Of a stretch of DNA of 30,387 bases, positions 19,669-27,274 are shown one piece after another; positions within the stretch are counted from its first letter, which is position 1; each line of letters starts with the position of its first letter. The notes under the pieces were generated by a model that saw only the letters and a program-made list of their open reading frames with translations, was not told where the DNA came from and searched no databases. The stretch is taken from positions 1-30,387 of the forward strand of contig DASRJX010000153.1 of the NCBI GenBank assembly GCA_035649235.1, read 5' to 3'. The DNA is from DASRJX01 sp035649235. GTDB taxonomy: Bacteria > Acidobacteriota > Polarisedimenticolia > Gp22-AA2. The translations under genes were made by a program, and so were the position numbers.

Positions 19669-20325
19669 CTATCGGTGACAGGTCGAGCAGCTGGTCAGAT
19701 CCCGGGCCCCGCGGATCCGGTGCTCGCGCACCAGGATCGGACCGAGAGACGCCTGATCGCCCGCCTGCCAGGTCTGGCTGAAGACGGCGTCACGCGGGCG
19801 GACCTGCTCTTCCGGATGCCGATGGCACCCGAGGCACCATTCCATCTGCAGCGGCTGAGCCTGCCGCATGAGCGGCATCTCGTCCACGCGGCCATGGCAG
19901 GAGACGCACCCGATCCCCTTCGCCACGTGGATGCTGTGGTTGAAGTAGACGAAGTCGGGCAGATCGTGCACGCGGGTCCAGCGGATCGGCGTTCCCGTGC
20001 GCGCGCTCGAGCGCACCGGCTCGAGCATCGGGCTGTCGGACCAGATCTGCTTGTGGCAATTCATGCAGGTCGTGGTCGACGGCATGCCCGCGAACGCCGA
20101 GGTCTCGACGCTGCTGTGGCAGTACCGGCAGTCGAGACCGAGGCCGGCCACGTGATGCCGGTGGCTGAAGGGCACAGGCTGCTTCAGCACGACGTCCTGG
20201 CGGGTGTTGTAGGGGGAGCGATCGAGAGCGGCCGCCACGAAGAGCAGCCCTGCGGCGAGGAACACAGCCGCATAGATGGTGACCCGCGAGAGAGTGTTCG
20301 TGCTCCTGTGGAAGATCTGCGACAC
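19669..20325 (-). CDS. actA: alternative complex III pentaheme cytochrome c subunit ActA
   Basis: The 218-residue product has one N-terminal membrane helix (about 15-34) and five CXXCH heme sites at 66-70 (CRYCH), 87-91 (CMNCH), 140-144 (CVSCH), 164-168 (CLGCH) and 213-217 (CSTCH). Additional His residues (FSHRHH, YFNHSIH) supply sixth ligands. This is the pentaheme ActA of quinol:cytochrome c oxidoreductase, which moves electrons from the ActB clusters to ActE or directly to the oxidase. It is the first gene of the operon and starts with GTG at 20325, preceded by AGGA at a spacing of 7 bases. Confidence 0.95.
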   Translation of the reverse strand: MSQIFHRSTNTLSRVTIYAAVFLAAGLLFVAAALDRSPYNTRQDVVLKQPVPFSHRHHVAGLGLDCRYCHSSVETSAFAGMPSTTTCMNCHKQIWSDSPMLEPVRSSARTGTPIRWTRVHDLPDFVYFNHSIHVAKGIGCVSCHGRVDEMPLMRQAQPLQMEWCLGCHRHPEEQVRPRDAVFSQTWQAGDQASLGPILVREHRIRGARDLTSCSTCHR

Positions 20326-20518
20326 GCCCAGGTCCTGCGCTGCGACACGGTCGCCCGAAGGTGCCCTTCTCGGCGCACGGCGCCAACCGTCGCGACTCTG
20401 CTGCTCCGGAAGGCGCGTAGGCTAGCACAACTCCGCGTCCCGGTGGCGGGGCTTCTTCCTTAGGGTCGCGGGCCGGCCTCGGGAGAATGGCCCGGGGGGA
20501 GTCAGGAGGACGGCCGGG
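20326..20518. other. intergenic region upstream of actA (operon leader)
   Basis: This 193-base gap lies between actA and the lolA-like gene, both on the minus strand. It must hold the promoter of the respiratory operon unless transcription runs on from lolA. On the minus strand TGC-TAGCCT at 20421-20429 could be a weak extended -10, about 95 bases before the actA start. I see no matching -35, no clear Rho-independent terminator for lolA and no obvious operator. Confidence 0.3.
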
Positions 20519-21277
20519 CTAGAAGCTCTGCTGTCCCAGCGAGAAGCCGTTGAAGGTCTGCGACACGGCCACGTCGTCCGGCAGGTCGATGCGGAAGCGC
20601 GCCTCGCTCACCTCGACGTTGGCGCGCACGTTCTCGAACGCCAGGAGCGTCGTGTCTCCATCCGCCTCGACGTACTGCAGCTGCCTGGGGAGGAAGGTGG
20701 TTTCGTCCACCCAGATCTTCATCTCGGCCACCCGATCGCGCACCGCCTTCTTCCGCGGGGTCAGGAAGATCAGGTGGGTTCCCGGGACGTCGCTTTTCGG
20801 GGCGAGCTCGAAATCGTAGTAGCGGGCCAGATCGCCGATCCGCTGCCCCACGCCCAGGAAGCGGAAGAGGCGCTTGCCGACGAATTTCTTGATCGGCACC
20901 TCCTCGGCGCGCTTCAGGGCCGGATAGTAGGCGGTGTACTGTTCCTCGGTGATCACGAACACCTTCTTGTCAGGCTCGTAGTACTCCCAGCGGGCCCGGT
21001 TCGGGCTCTGGTAGTAGAACTCCCCCTTGGACAGCACCGGCTTGGCGAGCAGCTTGAGGTCCTTCCGCTCCGTGAAGGAGGCCACGAGCGTCGTCGTCTC
21101 CTGCTGCGTCCGGTCCCAGGCCTTCAGGATGTCCGCGAGCACCGGATCGGAGCTTTTCGCGCTCCCGGCGGCATCGTCCGTCGCGCGGGACGTCCCGGAC
21201 GCCTCCCCTCGCACCGGCGCGGGTGCGAGGATCGCCAGCCAAGCGGCCACCAGGAGAATATGTCGCAGGATTCGCAT
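20519..21277 (-). CDS. lolA: LolA-like outer-membrane lipoprotein carrier protein
   Basis: The 252-residue product has a cleavable signal peptide (MRILRHILLVAAWLAILAPAPVRGEA). A LolA-type fold follows: DPVLADILKAWDRTQQETTTLVASFTERK, LSKGEFYYQSPNRARWEYYEPDKKVFVI, a central LARYYDFELAPKSDVPGTHLIFLTPRK, and LRQLQYVEADGD in variant form near VWVDETTFLP-like residues. LolA carries lipoproteins across the periplasm; some relatives (DUF4292 or MucB types) have other jobs, so the exact role is less certain than the fold. The start is the ATG at 21277, which begins the signal peptide and lies about 27 bases after a good promoter; the longer frame upstream is non-coding. The gene is not linked to lolB-E here. 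Confidence 0.8.
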   Translation of the reverse strand: MRILRHILLVAAWLAILAPAPVRGEASGTSRATDDAAGSAKSSDPVLADILKAWDRTQQETTTLVASFTERKDLKLLAKPVLSKGEFYYQSPNRARWEYYEPDKKVFVITEEQYTAYYPALKRAEEVPIKKFVGKRLFRFLGVGQRIGDLARYYDFELAPKSDVPGTHLIFLTPRKKAVRDRVAEMKIWVDETTFLPRQLQYVEADGDTTLLAFENVRANVEVSEARFRIDLPDDVAVSQTFNGFSLGQQSF

Positions 21278-21310
21278 CGCGAGGGACCCCAGGAACGGTC
21301 GAGCGCGGCA

Positions 21311-21339
21311 AATGTAACAGACGCATATCCGATCGTCAA
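21311..21339 (-). promoter_or_regulatory. sigma70-type promoter for the lolA-like gene
   Basis: On the minus strand TTGACG (21334-21339) is followed after exactly 17 bases by TACATT (21311-21316). This matches 5 of 6 and 4 of 6 consensus bases at optimal spacing. The expected transcript would start near 21304, leaving a leader of about 27 bases before the ATG at 21277. Confidence 0.55.
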
Positions 21340-21364
21340 GGCTGGATCCCGCGCCGTTCGGCGG

Positions 21365-21394
21365 TTGACAAGAGCGTTCCCGCGCGGGGATCAT
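21365..21394 (+). promoter_or_regulatory. candidate promoter for the ABC permease pair
   Basis: TTGACA at 21365-21370 is a perfect -35 box, followed after 18 bases by GATCAT at 21389-21394, a 4-of-6 match to the -10 consensus. It lies back to back with the divergent lolA promoter and would give a leader of about 90 bases before the GTG at 21491. Confidence 0.35.
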
Positions 21395-21490
21395 CCAGCC
21401 GCTCATGCCGGATCCGAGATCCCGTCCTCTCCCGGTTGCAGATCCCAAGGCGGCCGCCCGTCCCCCGGCGCCGACGCCGGAGGGCGAGAC

Positions 21491-22408
21491 GTGACAGGCT
21501 ACCTGCTGCGGCGGGGACTGATGATGGCGCCGCTCCTTCTGGGCGCCGCCAGCGTGGTCTTCCTGCTGATCCACCTGATCCCGGGCGATCCGGCCCAGGC
21601 CATGCTCGGGCCGGGAGCCCTGCCCGCCGACATCCAGGCCCTGCAGGCGAGGCTGGGGCTCGATCGGCCGCTCGGAATCCAGTTCCTCGCCTTCCTCGGC
21701 GCCCTCCTGAGGGGCGACCTCGGCGTCTCGATTCATTATCAGGATCCCGTCGGGTCGCTCCTCCTCGAGCGCCTGCCGGCGACCGCAATGCTCGCCACCG
21801 CCACCCTGGCGATGGCGCTTCTGCTGGCCGTCCCTGCGGGCGTCATGGCCGCGCTGCGTCCGTCCGGTGCCGCCGATCGGGCCACTGCGGTCCTCGCCGC
21901 CGTGGCCCTCTCGCTCCCCAGCATCTGGCTCGGGCCGCTCCTCGTCATCCTGTTCTCGATCCGCCTGAACTGGCTGCCGGTCTCGGGAGCGGACCGGCCG
22001 GCGTCGATCATCCTCCCGGCCGCGACCCTGGCCTTCTCGACCGGAGCCCTCCTGGCGCGTCTCCTGCGCACTTCGCTCGCGGAGGAGCTGGGCTCCCTCT
22101 ACGTGCGCTCGGCGCGGGCCCGCGGGCTGTCGCGACTTGCGGCCGCTCTGCGCCATGCCCTGCGCAACGCCTGCGGCCCGGTCGTCACCACCGTCGCGCT
22201 GCAGGTCGGATCCCTGCTCACCGGCGCCATCCTCACGGAGACGATCTTCGCCTGGCCCGGTCTCGGCCGCCTGCTGGTGCGCGCCATCTCCTATCGCGAC
22301 TACCCGCTGGTCCAGGGCTGCGTTCTACTCTTCGCCGCGCTCTACATCGGAACCCAGCTCCTGTGCGATGCCGTGCGGGGCGCGCTCGATCCGAGGGTCG
22401 CGGCCTGA
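21491..22408 (+). CDS. ABC transporter permease, DppB/OppB type
   Basis: The 305-residue membrane protein matches permease 1 of peptide/nickel ABC importers: MTGYLLRRGLMMAPLLLGAASVVFLLIHLIPGDPAQ at the N-terminus, GLDRPLGIQFLAFLGALLRGDLGVSI, PATAMLATATLAMAL, ALSLPSIWLGPLLVILFS, and the cytoplasmic coupling loop YVRSARARGLSRLAAALRHALRNA. AILTETIFAWPGLGRLLVRAI follows. It forms the channel together with the protein encoded next. The GTG start at 21491 is supported by GGAGG at 21479-21483 with a 7-base spacer and by the LLRR start usual in the family. No substrate-binding protein or ATPase gene is in the window, so the substrate is unknown. Confidence 0.93.
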   Translation: MTGYLLRRGLMMAPLLLGAASVVFLLIHLIPGDPAQAMLGPGALPADIQALQARLGLDRPLGIQFLAFLGALLRGDLGVSIHYQDPVGSLLLERLPATAMLATATLAMALLLAVPAGVMAALRPSGAADRATAVLAAVALSLPSIWLGPLLVILFSIRLNWLPVSGADRPASIILPAATLAFSTGALLARLLRTSLAEELGSLYVRSARARGLSRLAAALRHALRNACGPVVTTVALQVGSLLTGAILTETIFAWPGLGRLLVRAISYRDYPLVQGCVLLFAALYIGTQLLCDAVRGALDPRVAA

Positions 22409-23283
22409 TGCGGCGGTCCGGCACGGGGAGCGCCGCCTGCGGGGGGTCGATCCTGGCCCTGCTGCTGCTGTCGGCCGCCTTCGCTCCCTGGCTGGCCTCC
22501 CAGCCGCCCGCGGCGCAGGACCTCGCCCTGCGCCTCGAGGGGCCGACCGCCTCTCACCCACTGGGCAGGGACGACCTGGGCCGGGACGTCCTGTCGCGGC
22601 TCATCTGGGGGGCGCGGATGTCGTTGCCGCTGGGGCTTGTGGTGGTGGCGATCAGCGTCCTGGCCGGAACGCTGCTCGGGGCGGCCGCCGGCTATGCCGG
22701 CGGCAGGACGGACGCCGCCATCAGCGCCGTAGCCGAGCTGCTACTCGCGTTCCCGGGAATCCTCCTCGCCATCTCTCTGGTGGCGGTTCTCGGACCACGA
22801 ATGTCGAACCTGGTCGTGGCGTTGAGCCTCATCGGCTGGGTCGGATTTGCCCTGGTGTCTCGCGGCGAGACGCTGCGGCTGAAGCGGCAGCCGTTCCTCG
22901 AGGCGGCGCGGTCCTCTGGAGCTACCGGCAGCCGGGTCGTCTTCCGCCACCTGATGCCGCACCTCGTCGGTCCGGTCACCGTCCAGGCGGCCCTGGGACT
23001 GGGCGGTGTCGTGATGGCGGAGGCGGGGCTCTCCTTCCTGGGGCTCGGCGTGCCTCCTCCCTCGGCCAGCTGGGGAGGCATGCTGCGCGACGGGACGCAG
23101 AACCTGCTCGACGCACCGCGTCTCGCAGTCGCGCCGGGGGCCGCGATCTTCCTGACGGTCCTTGCGGCGCAGCTCCTGGGGGACGGGATGCGTCGGCGCC
23201 TGCTGAGCGGCGCCGAACTCGGCGCGCCGGCCCGCCGGTTCGCGCCGGGGAGCGGTCCTCTGCGCGGCGGGGGCGGGTCCTAG
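22408..23283 (+). CDS. ABC transporter permease, DppC/OppC type
   Basis: The 291-residue product matches permease 2 of peptide/nickel importers: a first helix (ILALLLLSAAFAPWLAS), SHPLGRDDLGRDVLSRLIWGARMSL, LGAAAGYAGGRTDAAI, LLLAFPGILLAISLVAVLG. The coupling loop FLEAARSSGATGSRVVFRHLMPH follows, then AEAGLSFLGLGVPPPSASWGGML. The ATG at 22408 shares one base with the dppB-type stop (TGATG), with GAGGG 10 bases upstream, so the two are co-translated. The Gly/Arg-rich tail after QLLGDGMRRRL is not part of the fold. The stop overlaps the stop of the convergent HD-GYP gene (CTAG). Confidence 0.92.
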   Translation: MRRSGTGSAACGGSILALLLLSAAFAPWLASQPPAAQDLALRLEGPTASHPLGRDDLGRDVLSRLIWGARMSLPLGLVVVAISVLAGTLLGAAAGYAGGRTDAAISAVAELLLAFPGILLAISLVAVLGPRMSNLVVALSLIGWVGFALVSRGETLRLKRQPFLEAARSSGATGSRVVFRHLMPHLVGPVTVQAALGLGGVVMAEAGLSFLGLGVPPPSASWGGMLRDGTQNLLDAPRLAVAPGAAIFLTVLAAQLLGDGMRRRLLSGAELGAPARRFAPGSGPLRGGGGS

Positions 23284-24383
23284 GAGCGCGAAGCGCCGCG
23301 CGCCGAGACCTCCTCCAGCACGCGCTGATGGATGGCGGTCCACTCCGATTCCGGGATCTGCAGGAACACGTCGACCACCCGCGGGTCGAACTGCGTTCCC
23401 CGGCAGCGCGTGATCTCCTCCCTCGCCTGCTGGTAGCTCATGGCCTTGCGGTAGGGCCGGTCCGACGTCATGGCATCGAGCGTGTCGACGACCGCGAAGA
23501 TGCGCGCCCCGAGCGGGATCTGCTCCCCCTTGAGCCGTTTCGGGTAGCCCATGCCGTCGTAGCGCTCCTGGTGGGAGAGGACGATGGCGATCGCCCGTTC
23601 CAGGAAGTTGATCCCATGGAGCATGCGCGCGCCGATCTCCGGGTGCTTGCGCATCTCGCGCCACTCGGCGGGCGTCAGCTTTCCCGGCTTGAGCAGGATG
23701 GCGTCCGGGATGCCGATCTTCCCGACGTCATGCAACAACGCGCCCCTGTAGATGTCGGTGATTTCGGGCTCGGCCACTCCCATCCGGCGCGCCACCGCCA
23801 CCGTGTACGCGCCGACCCGCACCGAGTGCCCCAGCGTCTCGGCGTCTCGCGCATCCAGGGCCGTCGCCAGCGCCTCCAGGGTGGTACGATACGACTCCTC
23901 GAGGCGGCTGAACAGGTCCTCGACCTGGTGCGTCTTGCGGGTCAGCTCGGCGGTCCGCTCCACCACCTTCGCTTCGAGGGTCATCCGGTACTCGCGGTTC
24001 TCCAGGATGAGCCGCCGCTTCTCGAGGGCCCGCTCGACGGTGATGCGCACCTGCGCCAGGTTGAACGGCTTGGTGAGGTAGTCGCTGGCTCCCATGCGCA
24101 TGGCGCCGATCGCCGTCTCCAGATCGACGACGCCCGTGAGCATGATGAAGGCCGTGTCGGGCTGCAGCGCCTTGATCTCCTTGAGCAGGAGCACGCCGTC
24201 CATGAGGGGCATGTCGAGATCGCTCAGCAGGACCTCGAAGCAGTCGGCCCGCGCCTTCTCCAGCGCTTCGAGCCCGTCGGAGGCCGTGTCGCACCGGTAG
24301 CCGATCTCGTCCAGGGACTGGGCGAGCACGTCGCGGATGGCGGGATCGTCGTCGACAACCAGGATTCGTGCCGCGTTCGGCAT
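23280..24383 (-). CDS. response regulator with HD-GYP phosphodiesterase domain (RpfG-like)
   Basis: The 367-residue product has an N-terminal receiver domain: acidic pair Asp11-Asp12, phosphoacceptor Asp55 (LLSDLDMP), Thr83 and Lys105 (TKPF). A coiled linker (about 118-165) connects to an HD-GYP domain with LGHSVRV, the HD pair His218-Asp219 (LLHDVGKIGIPD), and the DGMGYP motif at 276-281. HD-GYP proteins hydrolyse cyclic-di-GMP or related dinucleotides, here presumably when phosphorylated by an unseen kinase. The usual HHE before DGxGYP reads HQE, a substitution of one potential metal ligand. Targets could include surface polysaccharide or motility, but nothing here proves it. It has its own likely promoter at 24442-24469. 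Confidence 0.93.
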   Translation of the reverse strand: MPNAARILVVDDDPAIRDVLAQSLDEIGYRCDTASDGLEALEKARADCFEVLLSDLDMPLMDGVLLLKEIKALQPDTAFIMLTGVVDLETAIGAMRMGASDYLTKPFNLAQVRITVERALEKRRLILENREYRMTLEAKVVERTAELTRKTHQVEDLFSRLEESYRTTLEALATALDARDAETLGHSVRVGAYTVAVARRMGVAEPEITDIYRGALLHDVGKIGIPDAILLKPGKLTPAEWREMRKHPEIGARMLHGINFLERAIAIVLSHQERYDGMGYPKRLKGEQIPLGARIFAVVDTLDAMTSDRPYRKAMSYQQAREEITRCRGTQFDPRVVDVFLQIPESEWTAIHQRVLEEVSARGASRS

Positions 24384-24441
24384 GGGACGCTCCGGGACGA
24401 ATCGCTCGGCTAGGCGACTTCCAGCAACCGACCCGCATACA

Positions 24442-24469
24442 ATCTTAGGTCGGCCGGATGGCGAGTCAA
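24442..24469 (-). promoter_or_regulatory. sigma70-type promoter for the HD-GYP gene
   Basis: On the minus strand TTGACT (24464-24469) is followed after 16 bases by TAAGAT (24442-24447), 5 of 6 and 4 of 6 matches to consensus. The predicted transcript would begin near 24435, about 52 bases before the ATG at 24383. The -35 lies in the loop of the inverted repeat at 24453-24480. Confidence 0.5.
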
Positions 24470-24480
24470 CCGCATCCGGC
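24453..24480. repeat. 8-bp perfect inverted repeat around a -35 box
   Basis: The arms GCCGGATG (24453-24460) and CATCCGGC (24473-24480) are separated by 12 bases that contain the -35 of the HD-GYP gene. The placement suits a dimeric repressor or activator site. It could instead be a hairpin ending the polA transcript, but no T-run follows. Some short GC-rich repeats arise by chance, although the arms here include an AT pair. Confidence 0.45.
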
Positions 24481-24509
24481 GCGCCGGCGCCGGGCGTCTC
24501 CGGGCGATC

Positions 24510-27224
24510 TCAATCCTTGGAGCGGCCGTCCGGGCCGCCCATGTCGAGCCAGTTCGGGCCGGTGCGCGTGTCGACGACCAGCGGCACCGAGAGCGGGTGA
24601 GCCCGCTCCATGACCAAGCGCACCAGGTCGGCGGTTTCCGCCTCCTCCCCCGGAGGCACCTCCAGCACCAGCTCGTCGTGCACCTGGAGGATCATCCGTC
24701 CCCCGAGGCCCGCCTCGGCCAGCCTCCGCCCCAGATCGACCATGGCCTTCTTGATGAGGTCGGCCGCGGTGCCCTGGATCGTCGTGTTGACCGCCGCCCG
24801 GATGGCCTGCTGCTTGGCGTTCCGATCGGCGGCGCGGATCTCAGGAAAGTAACGGACGCGGCCGAGGAGCGTCCGCACGGCCCCCTCGGATTCGGCCGCT
24901 GCGATGGTCCGATCGATGTACTCCCGCACGCCGGGGAAGCGCTTGAAGTATTCCTTGATGAAGGCGTCCGCCTCCTTGAGGGAGACCCCCTGCTCCCGGG
25001 CCAGCCGCTGGGGTCCCATGCCGTAGACGATCCCGAAGTTGACCACCTTGGCGCGCCGCCGCATGTCGCCCGTCACCAGTCCCGGCATCACGCCGAACAG
25101 CTCCGCCGCGGTGCGCCGGTGGATGTCCTCGCCCTTGCGGAACGCGTCGACCATCGCCGGGTCGGCGCTGAGGTGGGCCAGCACGCGGAGCTCGATCTGG
25201 GAATAGTCGGCGGACAGCAGGCGGTAGCCCTCGGCGGGGACGAACGCCCGGCGGATCTGCCGGCCCTGCTCGGTCCGGATGGGGATGTTCTGCAGATTCG
25301 GATCGCTGCTGCTCAGCCGACCGGTCGCGGCGACCGCCTGGTTGAAGGAGGTGTGCACCCGCCCGGTCTCGGGATGGACGAGGGCGGGCAGCGTGTCCAC
25401 GTAAGTCCCCTTCAGCTTCTGCAGGCTCCGGTACTCGAGCAGACGGCGCGGCAGCTCGTGCGACTCGGCGAGCTCCTCGAGCACCTCGACATCCGTCGAC
25501 CAGGTGCCGGTCTTACGCGTTTTCCGCCCGGGGGCCAGCTTCAGGGTCTCGAACAGGATCTCGCCGAGGCGGCGGGGTGAGTTGATGTTGAACTCGCACC
25601 CAGCCAGCCGGTGGATCTCGCTCGTGAGGCGCGCCAGCTCCCGTTCCCACTCCTGCGACAGGCGCGCCAGGAACGGCACGTCGATCCGCACGCCGGTTCG
25701 CTCCACGTCGGCCAGGACGGAGGACAGCGGCAGCTCGAGGTCGAGGAGGATTGGCAGCAGGCCGTCCTGCTCGAGCGAGGCCTTCAGGCGCCCTTCGATG
25801 GCCGAGACCGCCGCCACGCGGGCGCAGGCCAGAGCCGCCGTCCGCCCGAGGTCGGCGTCCTCGAGCGACGCGGCCCGCGCGCCTTCTCCGAGGAGCGAGG
25901 CGTAGGTCGGCACGGCGAGCCCGCCGACCTCCAGCGCGACCACCTCCAGCGCGTGCGAGCGTCGCGACGGGTTCGAAAGGTAGCTGGCCAGCATGGTGTC
26001 GAACGAGAACGCGCCGAACTCGGCCCCGAGCTGGCGGAGCAGGAGAAGATCGCTTTTGACGTTGTGCCCGACGCGGCGCACCCGCGGGTCGGTCAGCAGA
26101 GGTCCCAGGCGGTCGAAGACGTCCTCGATCCGCAGCTGCGCCGGCGACCCCAGAGACCGATGGCCGAGCGGGATGTAGGCGGGCGGCGAGTCCGGTCCCG
26201 CCAGCGTGACGCCGACCGGCCGGGCGCGCATCGGGTCGGTCCGGTCGCGCTCGAGGTTCAGCGCGACGGCCCCGGAGGAGCGCAGCCGCGCCACCGCTCG
26301 CTCGAGGTCCTCGAGGGTCAGGATCACCACGTGCTCCGTTTCGACGTTCGCCACGGGCGACGGCAGATCGCGGAGGAAGGCGTTGAACTCCAGCTCGGAG
26401 AACAGCAGGCGGGCGGCCTCCGCGTCGGGCGGCCGCGTTCGCAGCGCCTCGAGCTCGAATTCGATCGGCACGTCGCGCCGCACGGTCGCCAGATCCCGGC
26501 TCAGGCGGGCGTCCCCGGCGTGCTGCAGCAGGGCCTCGCGGTAGCGCCGGTTGGAAACCTCCTCCGCGCTGCGCAGGAGCGCGTCGAGGTCGCCGTAGCG
26601 CCGGATCAGGTCCTTGGCTCCCTTGTTCCCGATCCCGGGCACCCCGGGGATGTTGTCGGTCTCGTCCCCCCAGAGGGCCAGCACGTCGGGCACCTGCTCC
26701 GGCCGCACGCCGAAGATGCGCTCCACGGCGTCGCTGTCGAGCAGCGCCTCCTTCACGGGGTCGTAGACCCGCACGCCCTCGCGCACGAGCTGCAGGAGGT
26801 CCTTGTCGGTGGCGATGATGACGGACTGAAGCCCCGCCTCCCGGGCGCGCTCGGCCAGTGTGCCTATCAGGTCGTCCGCCTCGAAGCCGGGGCTCTCGAG
26901 CATCGGGACCCTGAGGACCTCGCACACCCGCTTGACGTAGGGGATCTGCGCCACGAGGCTCTCGGGCGTCTCGGGCCGGTTCGCCTTGTACTGGGGATAC
27001 GCCTGGTGGCGGAAGGTGGGCTCCGGCCGATCGAACGCGACCACCAGATAACGGGGTGAGAATTCCTTGAGCAGCTTGCGGAGCATGCCGGTGAACCCAT
27101 AGATCGCGTTGGTCGGCTGCCCCTTGCTGTTGGTGAGATCCCGGATGGCGTGGAAGGCACGGTAGAGGTTGTTCGTCCCGTCGACCAGGAACAGCGACGT
27201 CTCGGGATCGGGACGGTCGGCCAT
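24510..27224 (-). CDS. polA: DNA polymerase I
   Basis: The 904-residue product has all three PolI domains. Residues 1-290 form the 5' nuclease, with LFLVDGTNNLYRAFHA, ESPGFEADDLIGTLA, IATDKDLLQLV and the DNA-binding hairpin DETDNIPGVPGIGNKGA. Residues about 295-490 form the 3'-5' exonuclease fold, but the first catalytic Asp is Asn323 (ALNLERD) and the proofreading Tyr is Ala452, while Glu325, Asp392 and Asp456 remain. Residues 500-904 form the polymerase: motif A DYSQIELR with Asp673, motif B RRRAKVVNFGIVYG with Phe730 and Tyr734, and motif C QVHDELVLE with Asp850. It removes RNA primers and fills gaps in replication and repair. It starts with ATG 50 bases after glyA and is probably cotranscribed with it. 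Confidence 0.98.
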   Translation of the reverse strand: MADRPDPETSLFLVDGTNNLYRAFHAIRDLTNSKGQPTNAIYGFTGMLRKLLKEFSPRYLVVAFDRPEPTFRHQAYPQYKANRPETPESLVAQIPYVKRVCEVLRVPMLESPGFEADDLIGTLAERAREAGLQSVIIATDKDLLQLVREGVRVYDPVKEALLDSDAVERIFGVRPEQVPDVLALWGDETDNIPGVPGIGNKGAKDLIRRYGDLDALLRSAEEVSNRRYREALLQHAGDARLSRDLATVRRDVPIEFELEALRTRPPDAEAARLLFSELEFNAFLRDLPSPVANVETEHVVILTLEDLERAVARLRSSGAVALNLERDRTDPMRARPVGVTLAGPDSPPAYIPLGHRSLGSPAQLRIEDVFDRLGPLLTDPRVRRVGHNVKSDLLLLRQLGAEFGAFSFDTMLASYLSNPSRRSHALEVVALEVGGLAVPTYASLLGEGARAASLEDADLGRTAALACARVAAVSAIEGRLKASLEQDGLLPILLDLELPLSSVLADVERTGVRIDVPFLARLSQEWERELARLTSEIHRLAGCEFNINSPRRLGEILFETLKLAPGRKTRKTGTWSTDVEVLEELAESHELPRRLLEYRSLQKLKGTYVDTLPALVHPETGRVHTSFNQAVAATGRLSSSDPNLQNIPIRTEQGRQIRRAFVPAEGYRLLSADYSQIELRVLAHLSADPAMVDAFRKGEDIHRRTAAELFGVMPGLVTGDMRRRAKVVNFGIVYGMGPQRLAREQGVSLKEADAFIKEYFKRFPGVREYIDRTIAAAESEGAVRTLLGRVRYFPEIRAADRNAKQQAIRAAVNTTIQGTAADLIKKAMVDLGRRLAEAGLGGRMILQVHDELVLEVPPGEEAETADLVRLVMERAHPLSVPLVVDTRTGPNWLDMGGPDGRSKD

Positions 27225-27274
27225 GGCGGGATCTCACCCCCTCGGTCGGCGGCCGGTTCGGTGCAGAAGGGACC

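Noticed and set aside
20774..21490. Long upstream extension of the first permease frame
   Set aside because: It runs antisense through lolA and its promoter. The GTG at 21491 has a good ribosome site and the normal family start.
21278..22156. Upstream extension of the lolA frame to 545 residues
   Set aside because: The extension is antisense to the permease gene and lies before a clear signal peptide and promoter.
22137..24413. Plus-strand frame of 758 codons across the second permease and HD-GYP genes
   Set aside because: It is out of frame with the permease and antisense to the regulator, and its composition is noise-like.
24481..24509. GC-rich stretch after polA with repeated CCGGGCG as a possible terminator
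   Set aside because: The repeats are direct rather than inverted, and the only palindrome (CCGGCGCCGG) has no loop and no T-run.
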